A stretch of DNA of 64,000 bases from Leptospira sp. (GTDB lineage Bacteria > Spirochaetota > Leptospiria > Leptospirales > Leptospiraceae), in the NCBI GenBank assembly GCA_002786225.1, contig PEQN01000013.1:1-64000 (forward strand), in the 5' to 3' direction. Position 1 is the first letter of the stretch, and each line of letters opens with the position of its first letter. This document shows positions 32,537-41,867 of this stretch, in pieces. Under the pieces are notes generated by a model, which was not told the origin of the DNA, ran no database searches, and saw only the letters and a program-made list of their open reading frames with translations. A program made the position numbers and the translations under genes.

Positions 32537-33352
32537 ATGAAATCAACAGAATATAAATCTCGATTAAATCAACTTGAGTCTATATTGAGGGATAGTCATT
32601 TTCTTTTGCAGAATGAAAATTTTCCTATACATCATTTTAAATCTGAACCTTTCCCCGATGAAATCCCTTTGGTATTTAAAGCCATATCCAAAGAACATTT
32701 TCAATTACCTGAGAAAACCATCCTCAGTTCCGAAGGTGAAATAGTTGCAGTTGATCAATATTTAACAAGAAATTTTTCCTGTAAGAGATGTGTTGACCGC
32801 GAAAGAGGGATTCGTTCCTTTCTTCAACGAGGTAGAAAGAAATTATTAATTTTGCATTATTCAGGCAACTCAGGTATCAAATCTGCCTCTTTTGCTAAAA
32901 GATCGAATAAAATTATTTTTAGAACACAAGAAATTGAATCTTTATTTAGTGAACTCATGCAAGAAAGTATACATGAAAATTATGAAGAATTTTTTTACCA
33001 AGAATATCCAGGATGTCATTTCAACCAAAATAGCAATTCAGGGCAATGGCAAAAGCGTAGTATAGAGTGCGATTCACAAATTTTAGAAACAGTAATAAAA
33101 GAAGATATCAAAGCTATTTTAGTTTTAGGTTCATCAGCGATTTTACGTTGGGATCAAGAGTTTTGTAGAGCTAATCAGGGCAAGGTGATGAGTTGGAATT
33201 TTGCAAATCAAATGAAAATCCCTTTTTTAATTACACGTTCACCAGAAGCACTATCTTTTGCAAAAAGTAAATCCGAAGAGGAATACTTAAAGATATCTTC
33301 TGAAATGAAGGATCATATAAAGAAATTGATTAACCTTGCTGGAGATATTTAG
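32537..33352 (+). CDS. Uracil-DNA glycosylase family 4-like protein, apparently degenerate
   Basis: SCKRC (CX2C) and YPGC-X17-C spacing as in UDG4 Fe-S proteins, then KAILVLGSSAILR; canonical GE(A/G)PG and HPS motifs absent. Confidence 0.55.
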   Translation: MKSTEYKSRLNQLESILRDSHFLLQNENFPIHHFKSEPFPDEIPLVFKAISKEHFQLPEKTILSSEGEIVAVDQYLTRNFSCKRCVDRERGIRSFLQRGRKKLLILHYSGNSGIKSASFAKRSNKIIFRTQEIESLFSELMQESIHENYEEFFYQEYPGCHFNQNSNSGQWQKRSIECDSQILETVIKEDIKAILVLGSSAILRWDQEFCRANQGKVMSWNFANQMKIPFLITRSPEALSFAKSKSEEEYLKISSEMKDHIKKLINLAGDI

Positions 33353-35304
33353 TGATTTCGTATGCTGATGTTGTTGTTGATCTACCTATGGACAATGAAA
33401 CTCTTACTTATCTTTTGCCAGATAAATTTTCACATGCTAAACGTGGATCTAGGGTTGAAGTAGATGTTAGAAATAAAAAATTAACAGGAATCATCAGTTT
33501 AATTCATAATAATGAACCCAATTTCAAAATTAAACCCATATTAAAATTAGTTGATTCTTCACCTATTATCAATGAAGAGCAATGGGATCTCGCTCTTTGG
33601 ATGCAGTCAACTTATTTAGCTGGTCTCGGAGAATCATTATTTAGAATGATACCCCAAGGGCGTAGATTAATTCGAGAAGAAGAACCTATAGTTGAGGTTG
33701 ATGCAAGTTTTAAATCATTAAATTCAGAACAAGATTATGCTTATACAAATATTATGGCTGATTATGGAAAAGCAGCATCTACTCATTTAATTTATGGAAT
33801 CACTGGATCAGGAAAGACGGAAGTTTATATCCATTTAATGAGAGAGATTCTTCAGAAAACTAACCGATCCATAATTTTCCTTGTTCCAGAAATTACCCTA
33901 ACTTATCACATACTAAAAAAATTAGAAACAATCTTTCCTAAAGATTTAGCCTTACTTCACTCCGCCTTAAAAACATCCCAAAGATTTCGAGCTTACCAAG
34001 GACTGTTAAAGGGTGAAAAAAGAATTGCAGTAGGAACAAGATCTGCTATTTTTGCACCCGTATCAAACCTTGGTTTGGTGATAATTGATGAAGAACACGA
34101 TTCTTCCTATAAAGAAAATTCAAGTCCTAGGTATCACACAAAGCAAATCGCTCACTATCGAATTACAAAATCTCAAGGCATGTTGGTTTTAGGATCAGCC
34201 ACACCTTCAATCGAAACATTTTATTTAGCTAAGGCTAATAAAATTAAGTTTTATGAATTAAAAAATCGAGCTGTGACATCTTCTAATTTGCCCATAGTAA
34301 AATTAATTCATAAAAAAGAATCCGAAGGGGCTGTTGGATTTGAATTATTGCAGGCTATAAAGCAACAAGCATCTAAAAAAGAACAAACTATTTTACTTTT
34401 AAACAGAAGAGGGTATGCTCCCTTTGTTTATTCATCAGATGAAAATAAAGTTCTAGGTTGTCCCAATTGTTCTTCTAATCTTTGTTATCATAAAAATGGA
34501 ATTGTGCAGTGCCATATCTGTGGGTATAAAGAAAGTTTTGATAAGTTAAAGAACCAACATAAAAAGTTAGAACTCATTGGATCTGGAACTCAAAAGTTAG
34601 AAGAATATTTACTAACAGCAATACCTGACTCAAAAATTGAGCGCCTAGACCAAGATACATCCAAAAATCATAGTATTTTAAATGGGATACTTACACGTTT
34701 GTACAATGGAGAATTGGATATTCTAACAGGAACCCAAATGATAGCCAAAGGTCTTGATGTACCTAATGTAACTTTGGTTGGAGTGATAAATGCAAACCAA
34801 GGATTGGGCATTCCTGATTTTCGTGCCAATGAGAGAGTCTTTTCCTTGTTAACACAAGTTGCTGGACGAGCAGGAAGAAGTAGCAAGAAAGGGCTAGTTT
34901 TGATCGAAGCTCATGATCCTAAGCACCCAGTTTTATTAAAAGCTGTGAAGCAAGACTATGACGGATTTTACCAAGATGAAATCCAATTCAGAAGAGAGAT
35001 GAACCTGCCTCCCTTTGTACGATTGCTTAGGCTTGTAATTCGATCGGTAGATGAGGATGTATCCAACAAAGAGATTCAATTAATCGCAGATATTATTCGA
35101 AATAATATGGAACCGAGTTTAACTATTCTTGGACCTTCTCCTTGCCCTTTTTATAAAATGGACAAATATTTTCGCAATCATATTCTAATAAAATCTTCCT
35201 CTCATGAAAAAACACGTGAACTTGTGAAAGCGATCCAAAGCAAATGGAAGGCAAATTCCAAAGTATACTTGGAGATTGATTTTGATCCCTTGGATTTGAT
35301 TTAA
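33352..35304 (+). CDS. priA: Primosomal protein N' (PriA helicase), GTG start
   Basis: LIYGITGSGKTEVYIHL, IIDEEHDSSYKE, GSATPSIET, GTQMIAKGLDVPNVTLVGV. Confidence 0.95.
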   Translation: MISYADVVVDLPMDNETLTYLLPDKFSHAKRGSRVEVDVRNKKLTGIISLIHNNEPNFKIKPILKLVDSSPIINEEQWDLALWMQSTYLAGLGESLFRMIPQGRRLIREEEPIVEVDASFKSLNSEQDYAYTNIMADYGKAASTHLIYGITGSGKTEVYIHLMREILQKTNRSIIFLVPEITLTYHILKKLETIFPKDLALLHSALKTSQRFRAYQGLLKGEKRIAVGTRSAIFAPVSNLGLVIIDEEHDSSYKENSSPRYHTKQIAHYRITKSQGMLVLGSATPSIETFYLAKANKIKFYELKNRAVTSSNLPIVKLIHKKESEGAVGFELLQAIKQQASKKEQTILLLNRRGYAPFVYSSDENKVLGCPNCSSNLCYHKNGIVQCHICGYKESFDKLKNQHKKLELIGSGTQKLEEYLLTAIPDSKIERLDQDTSKNHSILNGILTRLYNGELDILTGTQMIAKGLDVPNVTLVGVINANQGLGIPDFRANERVFSLLTQVAGRAGRSSKKGLVLIEAHDPKHPVLLKAVKQDYDGFYQDEIQFRREMNLPPFVRLLRLVIRSVDEDVSNKEIQLIADIIRNNMEPSLTILGPSPCPFYKMDKYFRNHILIKSSSHEKTRELVKAIQSKWKANSKVYLEIDFDPLDLI

Positions 35305-35323
35305 ATTTTCATGAAATGAAAAT
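35305..35323. repeat. Perfect inverted repeat ATTTTCAT-GAA-ATGAAAAT
   Basis: 8-bp arms, 3-nt spacer, intergenic priA/fmt. Confidence 0.7.
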
Positions 35324-35352
35324 AGTTTGCATATCAATTATTTTTTAGTAGG

Positions 35353-35358
35353 TATAAT
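35353..35358 (+). promoter_or_regulatory. Candidate -10 element (TATAAT) upstream of fmt
   Basis: Perfect TATAAT 5 nt before the fmt ATG; weak -35. Confidence 0.35.
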
Positions 35359-35363
35359 TAATT

Positions 35364-36308
35364 ATGAAAATTGGATATTTCGGAACCCCAAAACATGCGC
35401 TAGACTTACTGAAAGAACTTGTTGCTTCTAAGCACGAAGTTGTATTTTTAGTTACCAATCCAGATAAACCAAAAGGACGAAGTCGAGAACCAGTGCCAAG
35501 CGAAATCAAAGAGTTTGCTATAAGTCACAAGATTCCAGTTTTTCAACCACTAAGTTTAAAAGATCCCGTCTTACAAACAGAATTAAATGCTATAGATTGT
35601 GATCTTCATCTGGTTTATGCATATGGTTCGATTATCCCTGAGGAAATTTATAAAAATCCTAAGCTTGGAAGCATCAATATACATGGCAGCTTATTGCCAA
35701 AATACAGAGGAGCTTCCCCAGTTCAAACTTCTCTTCTAAATGGGGATTCTATAGGCGGATTGACTATACAATTTTTAGCCAAGGAAGTAGATTCAGGAAA
35801 TATCATTCTAAAAAAAGAATTTCCTTTAGGCATCAATGATACTACAGGACAAGTTTTAGATAGAATAACCCAAGAAGGAAAATTAGCCTTATTTGCATTA
35901 TTAGATAATTCTTCCCAAGGATTTGCATCTGAAGTACAGGAACATTCCCTTGCATCCTTTTGTAAAAAAATTAAGCCCGAAGATCGTATCCTAGACTGGA
36001 ATAAATCAGCATTTGAAAATCACAACAAAATTCGCGCCTTAAATCCAAATCCCTACGCATACACTCATTTCAAGGAAAAACGAATTTTAATTTTGGAATC
36101 CTATATTCCCACAGATGATATCTATAATTTCAAAGGTAATGAAAAACCTGGAATGCTCTTGTTGCCGAATAAAAAATCACTTTTCGTAATCTGTGGGGAT
36201 AAAAAAATGATAGGTATCACAAAGGTTCAGCCCGAGGGCAAAAAACCAATGTCAATAATAGATTTTATCAACGGAAATAAACCGTTAGAAAGTGAGAAAT
36301 TCAATTGA
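35364..36308 (+). CDS. fmt: Methionyl-tRNA formyltransferase
   Basis: INIHGSLLPKYRGASPVQ, VDSGNIILKK. Confidence 0.96.
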   Translation: MKIGYFGTPKHALDLLKELVASKHEVVFLVTNPDKPKGRSREPVPSEIKEFAISHKIPVFQPLSLKDPVLQTELNAIDCDLHLVYAYGSIIPEEIYKNPKLGSINIHGSLLPKYRGASPVQTSLLNGDSIGGLTIQFLAKEVDSGNIILKKEFPLGINDTTGQVLDRITQEGKLALFALLDNSSQGFASEVQEHSLASFCKKIKPEDRILDWNKSAFENHNKIRALNPNPYAYTHFKEKRILILESYIPTDDIYNFKGNEKPGMLLLPNKKSLFVICGDKKMIGITKVQPEGKKPMSIIDFINGNKPLESEKFN

Positions 36309-37282
36309 AGATACTTGAACTACGTGGATATATACTTTTCATTACCCTTGGCTTGGTAGTATTTTTCTTAGGTGCATTCTTAGTTATTCTTGTTCGAACA
36401 AAAAATCCACATGAAACGACAATGCCAAATCTTGTCGGAAAGAATTATACAAACGTACACAATGAACTACTCAGGCTTCGTCTAAAAGTAAATCTTGAAG
36501 AAATTCGTATCCCTGAAAAAAATGAAGGCGAAATAATTTCACAGTCTGTTTCGCCAGGCAAAAGTATAGAAGCCGGTTCCCATGTATATTTAACTGTAAA
36601 CCAAGGATATGATAGAGTAGAGATTCCAAACTTAGTGGGACAGAGTCTAACTCGCGCTAAAGAAATATTGGGAAAAGTTTTATCAAATGAAATTTATGTA
36701 CCAATTTCTATAGGTGGAATAACTTATATTGAAGCTAGCAATGAGGAGGCAAGTGATTCTGTTATTGATCAAATCCCAGAAGCTGGCAAGATTACGAACT
36801 CTGGTGAAAAAATTTATTTACTCGTTACTGAACCTAAAACCCAAAAAGAAAAATCAGACCAATCTTTCCTCAATCAACCAGCTCCTTTCGTGATCCAAGC
36901 ATTAAATCGCCAAAAATTTCCTTGGCGAATCCAAAGTTTTGCTGAGACGAAATTAAGATCTGAATCAGGTTTGGTTCAATCCATACAAAAGGATTCTAAT
37001 ATTGCTAACTTAATCGTAAACCGTGCTCCTAAAGGAAATGCTCTTCAAGGGGGATATGAATTTGTTGAATGGGAAGTTGGAGATGATGGAATTTATAACA
37101 TCTTTCTAGAAGATTACGAAACAGAAACTAAAACTTTAGATCTAATGATATCCCAACCTTGGAAAGAAGGTCAAATAATGAATTTTGCATTTTATAGAAA
37201 AGGTGATGTACTTGCCAAAATTCAAACAACTGATAACGATTTAGCAAAAAAAATTAAATTTAAGGTCTCCATTCCAAATTAA
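36305..37282 (+). CDS. Membrane-anchored PASTA domain protein
   Basis: N-terminal TM then [24 protein letters not shown]..., [18 protein letters not shown]... repeats; no kinase or transpeptidase domain. Confidence 0.85.
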   Translation: MKILELRGYILFITLGLVVFFLGAFLVILVRTKNPHETTMPNLVGKNYTNVHNELLRLRLKVNLEEIRIPEKNEGEIISQSVSPGKSIEAGSHVYLTVNQGYDRVEIPNLVGQSLTRAKEILGKVLSNEIYVPISIGGITYIEASNEEASDSVIDQIPEAGKITNSGEKIYLLVTEPKTQKEKSDQSFLNQPAPFVIQALNRQKFPWRIQSFAETKLRSESGLVQSIQKDSNIANLIVNRAPKGNALQGGYEFVEWEVGDDGIYNIFLEDYETETKTLDLMISQPWKEGQIMNFAFYRKGDVLAKIQTTDNDLAKKIKFKVSIPN

Positions 37283-37938
37283 TGAAAATTTCAGCCTCCA
37301 TACTCGCAACAAAAATCACTTCACTTAGCAATATATTGCCCGAATTTCAATCGTCTAGTATCGATTATATACACATGGATGTAATGGATGGAAATTATGT
37401 TCCTCAGATCTCTTTCGGTGAAGCAGTCACTCAAGAAGTTTCCCAATTAACAAAAATTCCTTTAGACGTTCATTTAATGGTTTCTAAACCAGAAGACCAT
37501 TTCCGCAAGTATTTAGAATTTAAGCCAAGTTATATAACCTTCCACCAAGAAACTACCAATTTTGGAGTTCGATTGTCAGATGAAATCCGGAAGGCAAATA
37601 CAAAAGTGGGAGTAAGTATAAATCCTATGACTCCTGTTTCTTCCTTAAAATACCTTCTTCCCTACATAGATTTAATTCTAATCATGACGGTTGACCCAGG
37701 CTTCTATGGACAAAAGTTCATCCAAGGTGGATTAGATAAAATCAAAGAAGCCAAGGACCTAAGCTCTGGATTTGATATCTCGATTGAAGTAGATGGGGGA
37801 GTAAACGAAACAAATATAAGATCCATTTCCGAAGCAGGAGCAGATATTTGTGTTGTAGGTGCGGGATTGTTTAAAGTGGGCAATCCATCGGAAAATGGAA
37901 AAAAGCTCAAAGATTTAGTTAGATCTGTTTCTGCTTAA
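37282..37938 (+). CDS. rpe: Ribulose-phosphate 3-epimerase
   Basis: [47 protein letters not shown]. Confidence 0.94.
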   Translation: MKISASILATKITSLSNILPEFQSSSIDYIHMDVMDGNYVPQISFGEAVTQEVSQLTKIPLDVHLMVSKPEDHFRKYLEFKPSYITFHQETTNFGVRLSDEIRKANTKVGVSINPMTPVSSLKYLLPYIDLILIMTVDPGFYGQKFIQGGLDKIKEAKDLSSGFDISIEVDGGVNETNIRSISEAGADICVVGAGLFKVGNPSENGKKLKDLVRSVSA

Positions 37939-37961
37939 TCGATAATAAACCAACTGAATTC

Positions 37962-37989
37962 TTGACAGAGATGAGATTTTTGATTTTAT
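37962..37989 (+). promoter_or_regulatory. Candidate promoter of the rpsP operon
   Basis: TTGACA (37962-37967), 16-nt spacer, TTTTAT (37984-37989). Confidence 0.45.
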
Positions 37990-38019
37990 GGTAAAAAAAA
38001 GGACTTATAGGGAAATCCA

Positions 38020-38277
38020 TTGGTAAAATTAAGACTACAAAGAACAGGATCAAAGAACGACCCACATTATAGAATTGTAGCGGCAGATTCTCGTTCACCA
38101 CGTGATGGAAGATTTATTGATTTGATTGGTCACTATCACCCAACTCTAGGTGGAAGCCACCAATCTACCATTGATGAGAACAAAGCTAAAGATTGGTTAA
38201 AGAAAGGTGCTCAACCTACTGAAACTGTTAAATTCATATTAAAATCCCAGGGAATCCTTGGAAACCTCGCAGGCTAA
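38020..38277 (+). CDS. rpsP: 30S ribosomal protein S16, TTG start
   Basis: [41 protein letters not shown]. Confidence 0.97.
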   Translation: MVKLRLQRTGSKNDPHYRIVAADSRSPRDGRFIDLIGHYHPTLGGSHQSTIDENKAKDWLKKGAQPTETVKFILKSQGILGNLAG

Positions 38278-38284
38278 TATCCTT

Positions 38285-38515
38285 ATGGAACCTTTGATTC
38301 GTTATATCACAACTTCATTGGTAGACGAACCTGAAGAAATTCAGATCCGCGAAGTGGAAGGGAATGAAACCAATATCCTTGAACTTACTGTTGCTCAAAA
38401 GGATATTGGAAAGGTAATAGGCAAGAATGGAAGAATTGCAAAAGCACTTCGTATCATACTCCAAGCTGCCTCAATTAAACAGGGTAAAAATACCCAACTC
38501 GAAATCCTCGATTAG
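38285..38515 (+). CDS. khpA: KH-domain RNA-binding protein
   Basis: [23 protein letters not shown]; between rpsP and rimM. Confidence 0.92.
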   Translation: MEPLIRYITTSLVDEPEEIQIREVEGNETNILELTVAQKDIGKVIGKNGRIAKALRIILQAASIKQGKNTQLEILD

Positions 38516-39044
38516 TCCTTCTTCAGATAGTAAACTTATTACAATAGGTACCATAGCCTCTTCCCATGGAATCCATGGTTGGGCTAAGGTCAAAAATTTT
38601 GGTGCTTCTTGGAATTATCTTAAGTCACCCTTAGGCATACAGATAAGCAAGAATCAGGTAACGAAAAAGTTAACCATCTCTCATTTTGAGGTTAAACCAA
38701 ATTACATCTTAATTCGTGTTGAATCTGTCCTAGTTCCTGAATTTTGGGATGATTGGCGTTCTGCTGAAATTCAAATCAACTCATCTTTATTACCTACGGA
38801 ACCTTTAGCAAAAGATGAATTTTACATCTATCAATTAGAAAATTTAGATGTACTAGATGAAAAATTGCAAACTACAGGTTTTACAGTAAGCGAAATTACA
38901 GAAACTCCAGCACATTTTATATTAGTATGCTCAAACTTAGAAAGAAAAATCTTAATTCCATTCTTAAATGCATGGGTGGGAGAAGTGAATTTATCTAAAA
39001 AGTTCTTAGTTGTCAAAGACTGGGAGAGTTGGATTGAGATTTAA
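38427..39044 (+). CDS. rimM: Ribosome maturation factor RimM; true start uncertain (see findings)
   Basis: [35 protein letters not shown]; between khpA and trmD. Confidence 0.9.
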   Translation: MEELQKHFVSYSKLPQLNRVKIPNSKSSISPSSDSKLITIGTIASSHGIHGWAKVKNFGASWNYLKSPLGIQISKNQVTKKLTISHFEVKPNYILIRVESVLVPEFWDDWRSAEIQINSSLLPTEPLAKDEFYIYQLENLDVLDEKLQTTGFTVSEITETPAHFILVCSNLERKILIPFLNAWVGEVNLSKKFLVVKDWESWIEI

Positions 39045-39678
39045 TTTTATAACCCTTTTTCCAGAAAGAATAGAGGCATTTTTCAAAACAGGTGTTCCTG
39101 GTAAGGCATTAGATAAAAAAATTATAGAAATTCATACAATCCAGTTAAGAGATTTTGCGGGAAATAAGCATAATAGGGTAGACGATACTATTTATGGTGG
39201 TGGGCCTGGTATGCTTCTCCAGGTTGGACCAATCTATAGAGCCTTAGAATCCTTGGGTGAAAATAAAGGTAAGGTCATTATGCTTTCCGCAAGTGGTGAG
39301 ACTTGGAACCAAGAACTTGCGAATGAATTTGCACATTTCAAGGAACCGATTACCTTTCTTTCTGGTTATTACGAAGGAATAGATGGAAGGGTCAGTGAAC
39401 ACTTAGTTGACAGGGAAGTGGCTCTTGGAAATTATGTAATTTCATCGGGTGATATTGCTGCAATTTGTATTGCTGACTGTATATCTCGATTGATTCCGGG
39501 TTATTTAGGAAAGATTTCGAGTCTTTTAGAAGAATCCCATAACGAATCTGATGTGTTAGAATACCCTCAGTATACCAAACCAAGAGAATTCATGGGTTGG
39601 AAGGTACCGGATGTTTTAACTGATGGCAATCACAAAGAGATAGATTTGTGGCGAGAAGCCAATCGTAAGAAAAAGTAA
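39034..39678 (+). CDS. trmD: tRNA (guanine-N1)-methyltransferase, TTG start
   Basis: [45 protein letters not shown]. Confidence 0.95.
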   Translation: MRFNFITLFPERIEAFFKTGVPGKALDKKIIEIHTIQLRDFAGNKHNRVDDTIYGGGPGMLLQVGPIYRALESLGENKGKVIMLSASGETWNQELANEFAHFKEPITFLSGYYEGIDGRVSEHLVDREVALGNYVISSGDIAAICIADCISRLIPGYLGKISSLLEESHNESDVLEYPQYTKPREFMGWKVPDVLTDGNHKEIDLWREANRKKK

Positions 39679-39705
39679 TTATTGAATTAACTGGATAGGA
39701 AGAAT

Positions 39706-40158
39706 ATGAACCAAGCAATTACAAAAGCACTTGAGAGTGAACCGAAAAACGAGATCAATTTTGAGATTGGAGACACTGTTAAAGTCTACTACAAAATTAT
39801 TGAATCTGGAAAAGAAAGAATCCAGGCTTATGAAGGCGTTGTAATTTCTATCAGCAACAAAGGTTTTTCTAAAACTTTTACAGTAAGAAGAATTTCTTAT
39901 GATGTTGGTGTGGAGAGAATCTTTCCAGTTCATTCACCAAGAATTTCGAGAATTGAACTTGTTCGTAAAGGTAAAGTTAGACGAGCTAAACTTTTCTATC
40001 TCAGAGATAAATTTGGTAAAGAAGCTAGAATCAAAGAAAAGAAAGGTGGCCAAGCAGTTGTAGCCAAGGAAAGAAAGCTTTATGATGATAAAGTGAAAGA
40101 AAATGTAGCCAAAGCTAAAGCAGCAGCTGAAAAGCCTGCGGAAGAAGCAACCGCTTAG
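39706..40158 (+). CDS. rplS: 50S ribosomal protein L19 with C-terminal extension
   Basis: [58 protein letters not shown]. Confidence 0.97.
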   Translation: MNQAITKALESEPKNEINFEIGDTVKVYYKIIESGKERIQAYEGVVISISNKGFSKTFTVRRISYDVGVERIFPVHSPRISRIELVRKGKVRRAKLFYLRDKFGKEARIKEKKGGQAVVAKERKLYDDKVKENVAKAKAAAEKPAEEATA

Positions 40159-40182
40159 TCTTTCCTCTTAAAATCTTCATTT

Positions 40183-40827
40183 TTGATGATGAACTCCTTT
40201 TCCCTTAAAGAACTGGAGTTTTTTCATTTTTCAAATGTCTTTGGCTTTGACGAAGCTGGACGTGGTCCTTTAGCGGGACCAGTTACTATAGCGATTGTTT
40301 CTTTTTCTAAAGAAACCTTATTCCAAATTAAAGAAGGGAAAGTTTTACAAGGGCTAGGCGATTCAAAAAAAATTTCCCATAAGAAGAGATTGGATTTATT
40401 TCCTAAAATCAAAGAATTAGCCCAACTCTGGTGCATTCAATCTGTTAGTTCAAAATACATTGATTGCTTTAATATCAACCAGGCAATATTTTATGGATTA
40501 GGTAAAGCTATTTCCAAGCTTAGCGCCCAGGATTCCTTTTTTATTCTAGATGGAAATTACAATTTAAACCAATCCCTCTATTGGAAGAAATTTCCCGAAT
40601 ACATTTCCATACCCAAGGCAGATTCAATGATCATTTCAGTGGCAGCAGCTTCTATACTTGCAAAAGTAGCAAGAGATGCAATCATGCAAGCGTACAGTAA
40701 AAAGATAAAGGGTTATGGTTTTGAGAAACATATGGGTTATGGAACACAAATGCATACTCTATCCATTCGAGAAAAAGGACTATCCAAGATTCATCGAAGA
40801 AGCTATTGTAAAAATATAATTTTATGA
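40183..40827 (+). CDS. rnhB: Ribonuclease HII
   Basis: VFGFDEAGRGPLAGPVTIA, GDSKKIS, ADSMIISVAAASILAKVARD. Confidence 0.95.
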   Translation: MMMNSFSLKELEFFHFSNVFGFDEAGRGPLAGPVTIAIVSFSKETLFQIKEGKVLQGLGDSKKISHKKRLDLFPKIKELAQLWCIQSVSSKYIDCFNINQAIFYGLGKAISKLSAQDSFFILDGNYNLNQSLYWKKFPEYISIPKADSMIISVAAASILAKVARDAIMQAYSKKIKGYGFEKHMGYGTQMHTLSIREKGLSKIHRRSYCKNIIL

Positions 40828-41603
40828 AGTCTCAAGCAATACATAAAACTTCCAAATTTCAAACTCTAGAATTTAAGTTGAAATTAGAAAATCAATTTCC
40901 CAAAGAAAATAGAATTCTTGCCGAGATTTCCAAAAATTATCTACCTGGTGAGACAGCAAAACTCCGCATTCATTCCAAATTTTTAGAAGCCAAAATTACG
41001 ACCAAGCTATATGCAAATGAAACTATTTTACTAGAAAAACAGGATACCAAAGAATCTCAGTGGGCAATCTTAAAAAGGACTTCTAAATTCCAGTTCCTTT
41101 CTTCGGATTCAAAAAAAACAAGTCGGAGCATAGAATCGAAAATTTTTACCCGAGACCTTCATGAAAAAGGAATTCAGGAATCTATAGAAAAAATCCTTAC
41201 AAACCAAGAACCAAGCGAATTTCCAGAGGAAAAGGTCTTAAAGATGTTAAATCAACTTTTTTCTTTCTTTCCTTGGTCTAAGAATGTAGAAATGTACAAC
41301 TGGGCTTGGGACCAAGCCAAAGCGGAGGCTTACTTTGGCTCAGAGGAGAACCAAAAGATTTTTTTATTAGAATACGATTCTCCTTCTTATAACAAATCAC
41401 GATTCTTATTCTGTTTTTCTAAAGATGGTATTAGCTGGAATTTACTTTCCCAATTTGAATCAGCTGACTTTTATGAAATATTCTTAGCTCAAATTGAAAT
41501 TTTAAAAAAATACTTTCAAGAAGAAGGAATTTTACCTGAGTCCATAATGGCAGAATATACAAGCAGAAGCTTTTCTAAGGAAACCCAAGGTTGGCTAGCA
41601 TGA
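40824..41603 (+). CDS. Hypothetical protein, at the position of B. subtilis ylqG; possibly FliK C-terminal-like
   Basis: Located between rnhB and FhlB-like gene; C-terminal pattern loosely like FliK. Confidence 0.6.
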   Translation: MKSQAIHKTSKFQTLEFKLKLENQFPKENRILAEISKNYLPGETAKLRIHSKFLEAKITTKLYANETILLEKQDTKESQWAILKRTSKFQFLSSDSKKTSRSIESKIFTRDLHEKGIQESIEKILTNQEPSEFPEEKVLKMLNQLFSFFPWSKNVEMYNWAWDQAKAEAYFGSEENQKIFLLEYDSPSYNKSRFLFCFSKDGISWNLLSQFESADFYEIFLAQIEILKKYFQEEGILPESIMAEYTSRSFSKETQGWLA

Positions 41604-41860
41604 AGAAGGCAATAGCGCTTAGATTCCTCCCAGATTCGGATCTAGCACCTCGTTTGGTTGCAAAAGGAGAGGGCATACTAGCTGAACAGATCTTAAAAAT
41701 TGCCGAGAGAAAAGATGTTCACATAATACAAGATAAAAGCTTGGCAGAATCACTATCTAGATTAGGTTTGGGGGTGGAAATTCCCGATAATTTATATAAG
41801 GCCGTATCCGTAGTATTTCGTTATATCTGGGAACAAGAAAAAAAGGGCAAGGGCGAGTGA
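41600..41860 (+). CDS. FlhB/EscU C-terminal domain-like protein (FhlB/YlqH family)
   Basis: KKAIALRFLPDSDLAPRLVAKGEGILAEQILKIAERKDVHIIQDKSLAESLSRLGLGVEIPDNLYKAVSVVFRYIWE; NPTH autocleavage motif absent. Confidence 0.85.
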   Translation: MKKAIALRFLPDSDLAPRLVAKGEGILAEQILKIAERKDVHIIQDKSLAESLSRLGLGVEIPDNLYKAVSVVFRYIWEQEKKGKGE

Positions 41861-41867
41861 TTCAAAA

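Noticed and set aside
41600-41860. FlhB-C-like ORF considered as a truncated flhB pseudogene
   Set aside because: Intact frame, overlapping start with upstream gene, and matches the known stand-alone FhlB/YlqH family.
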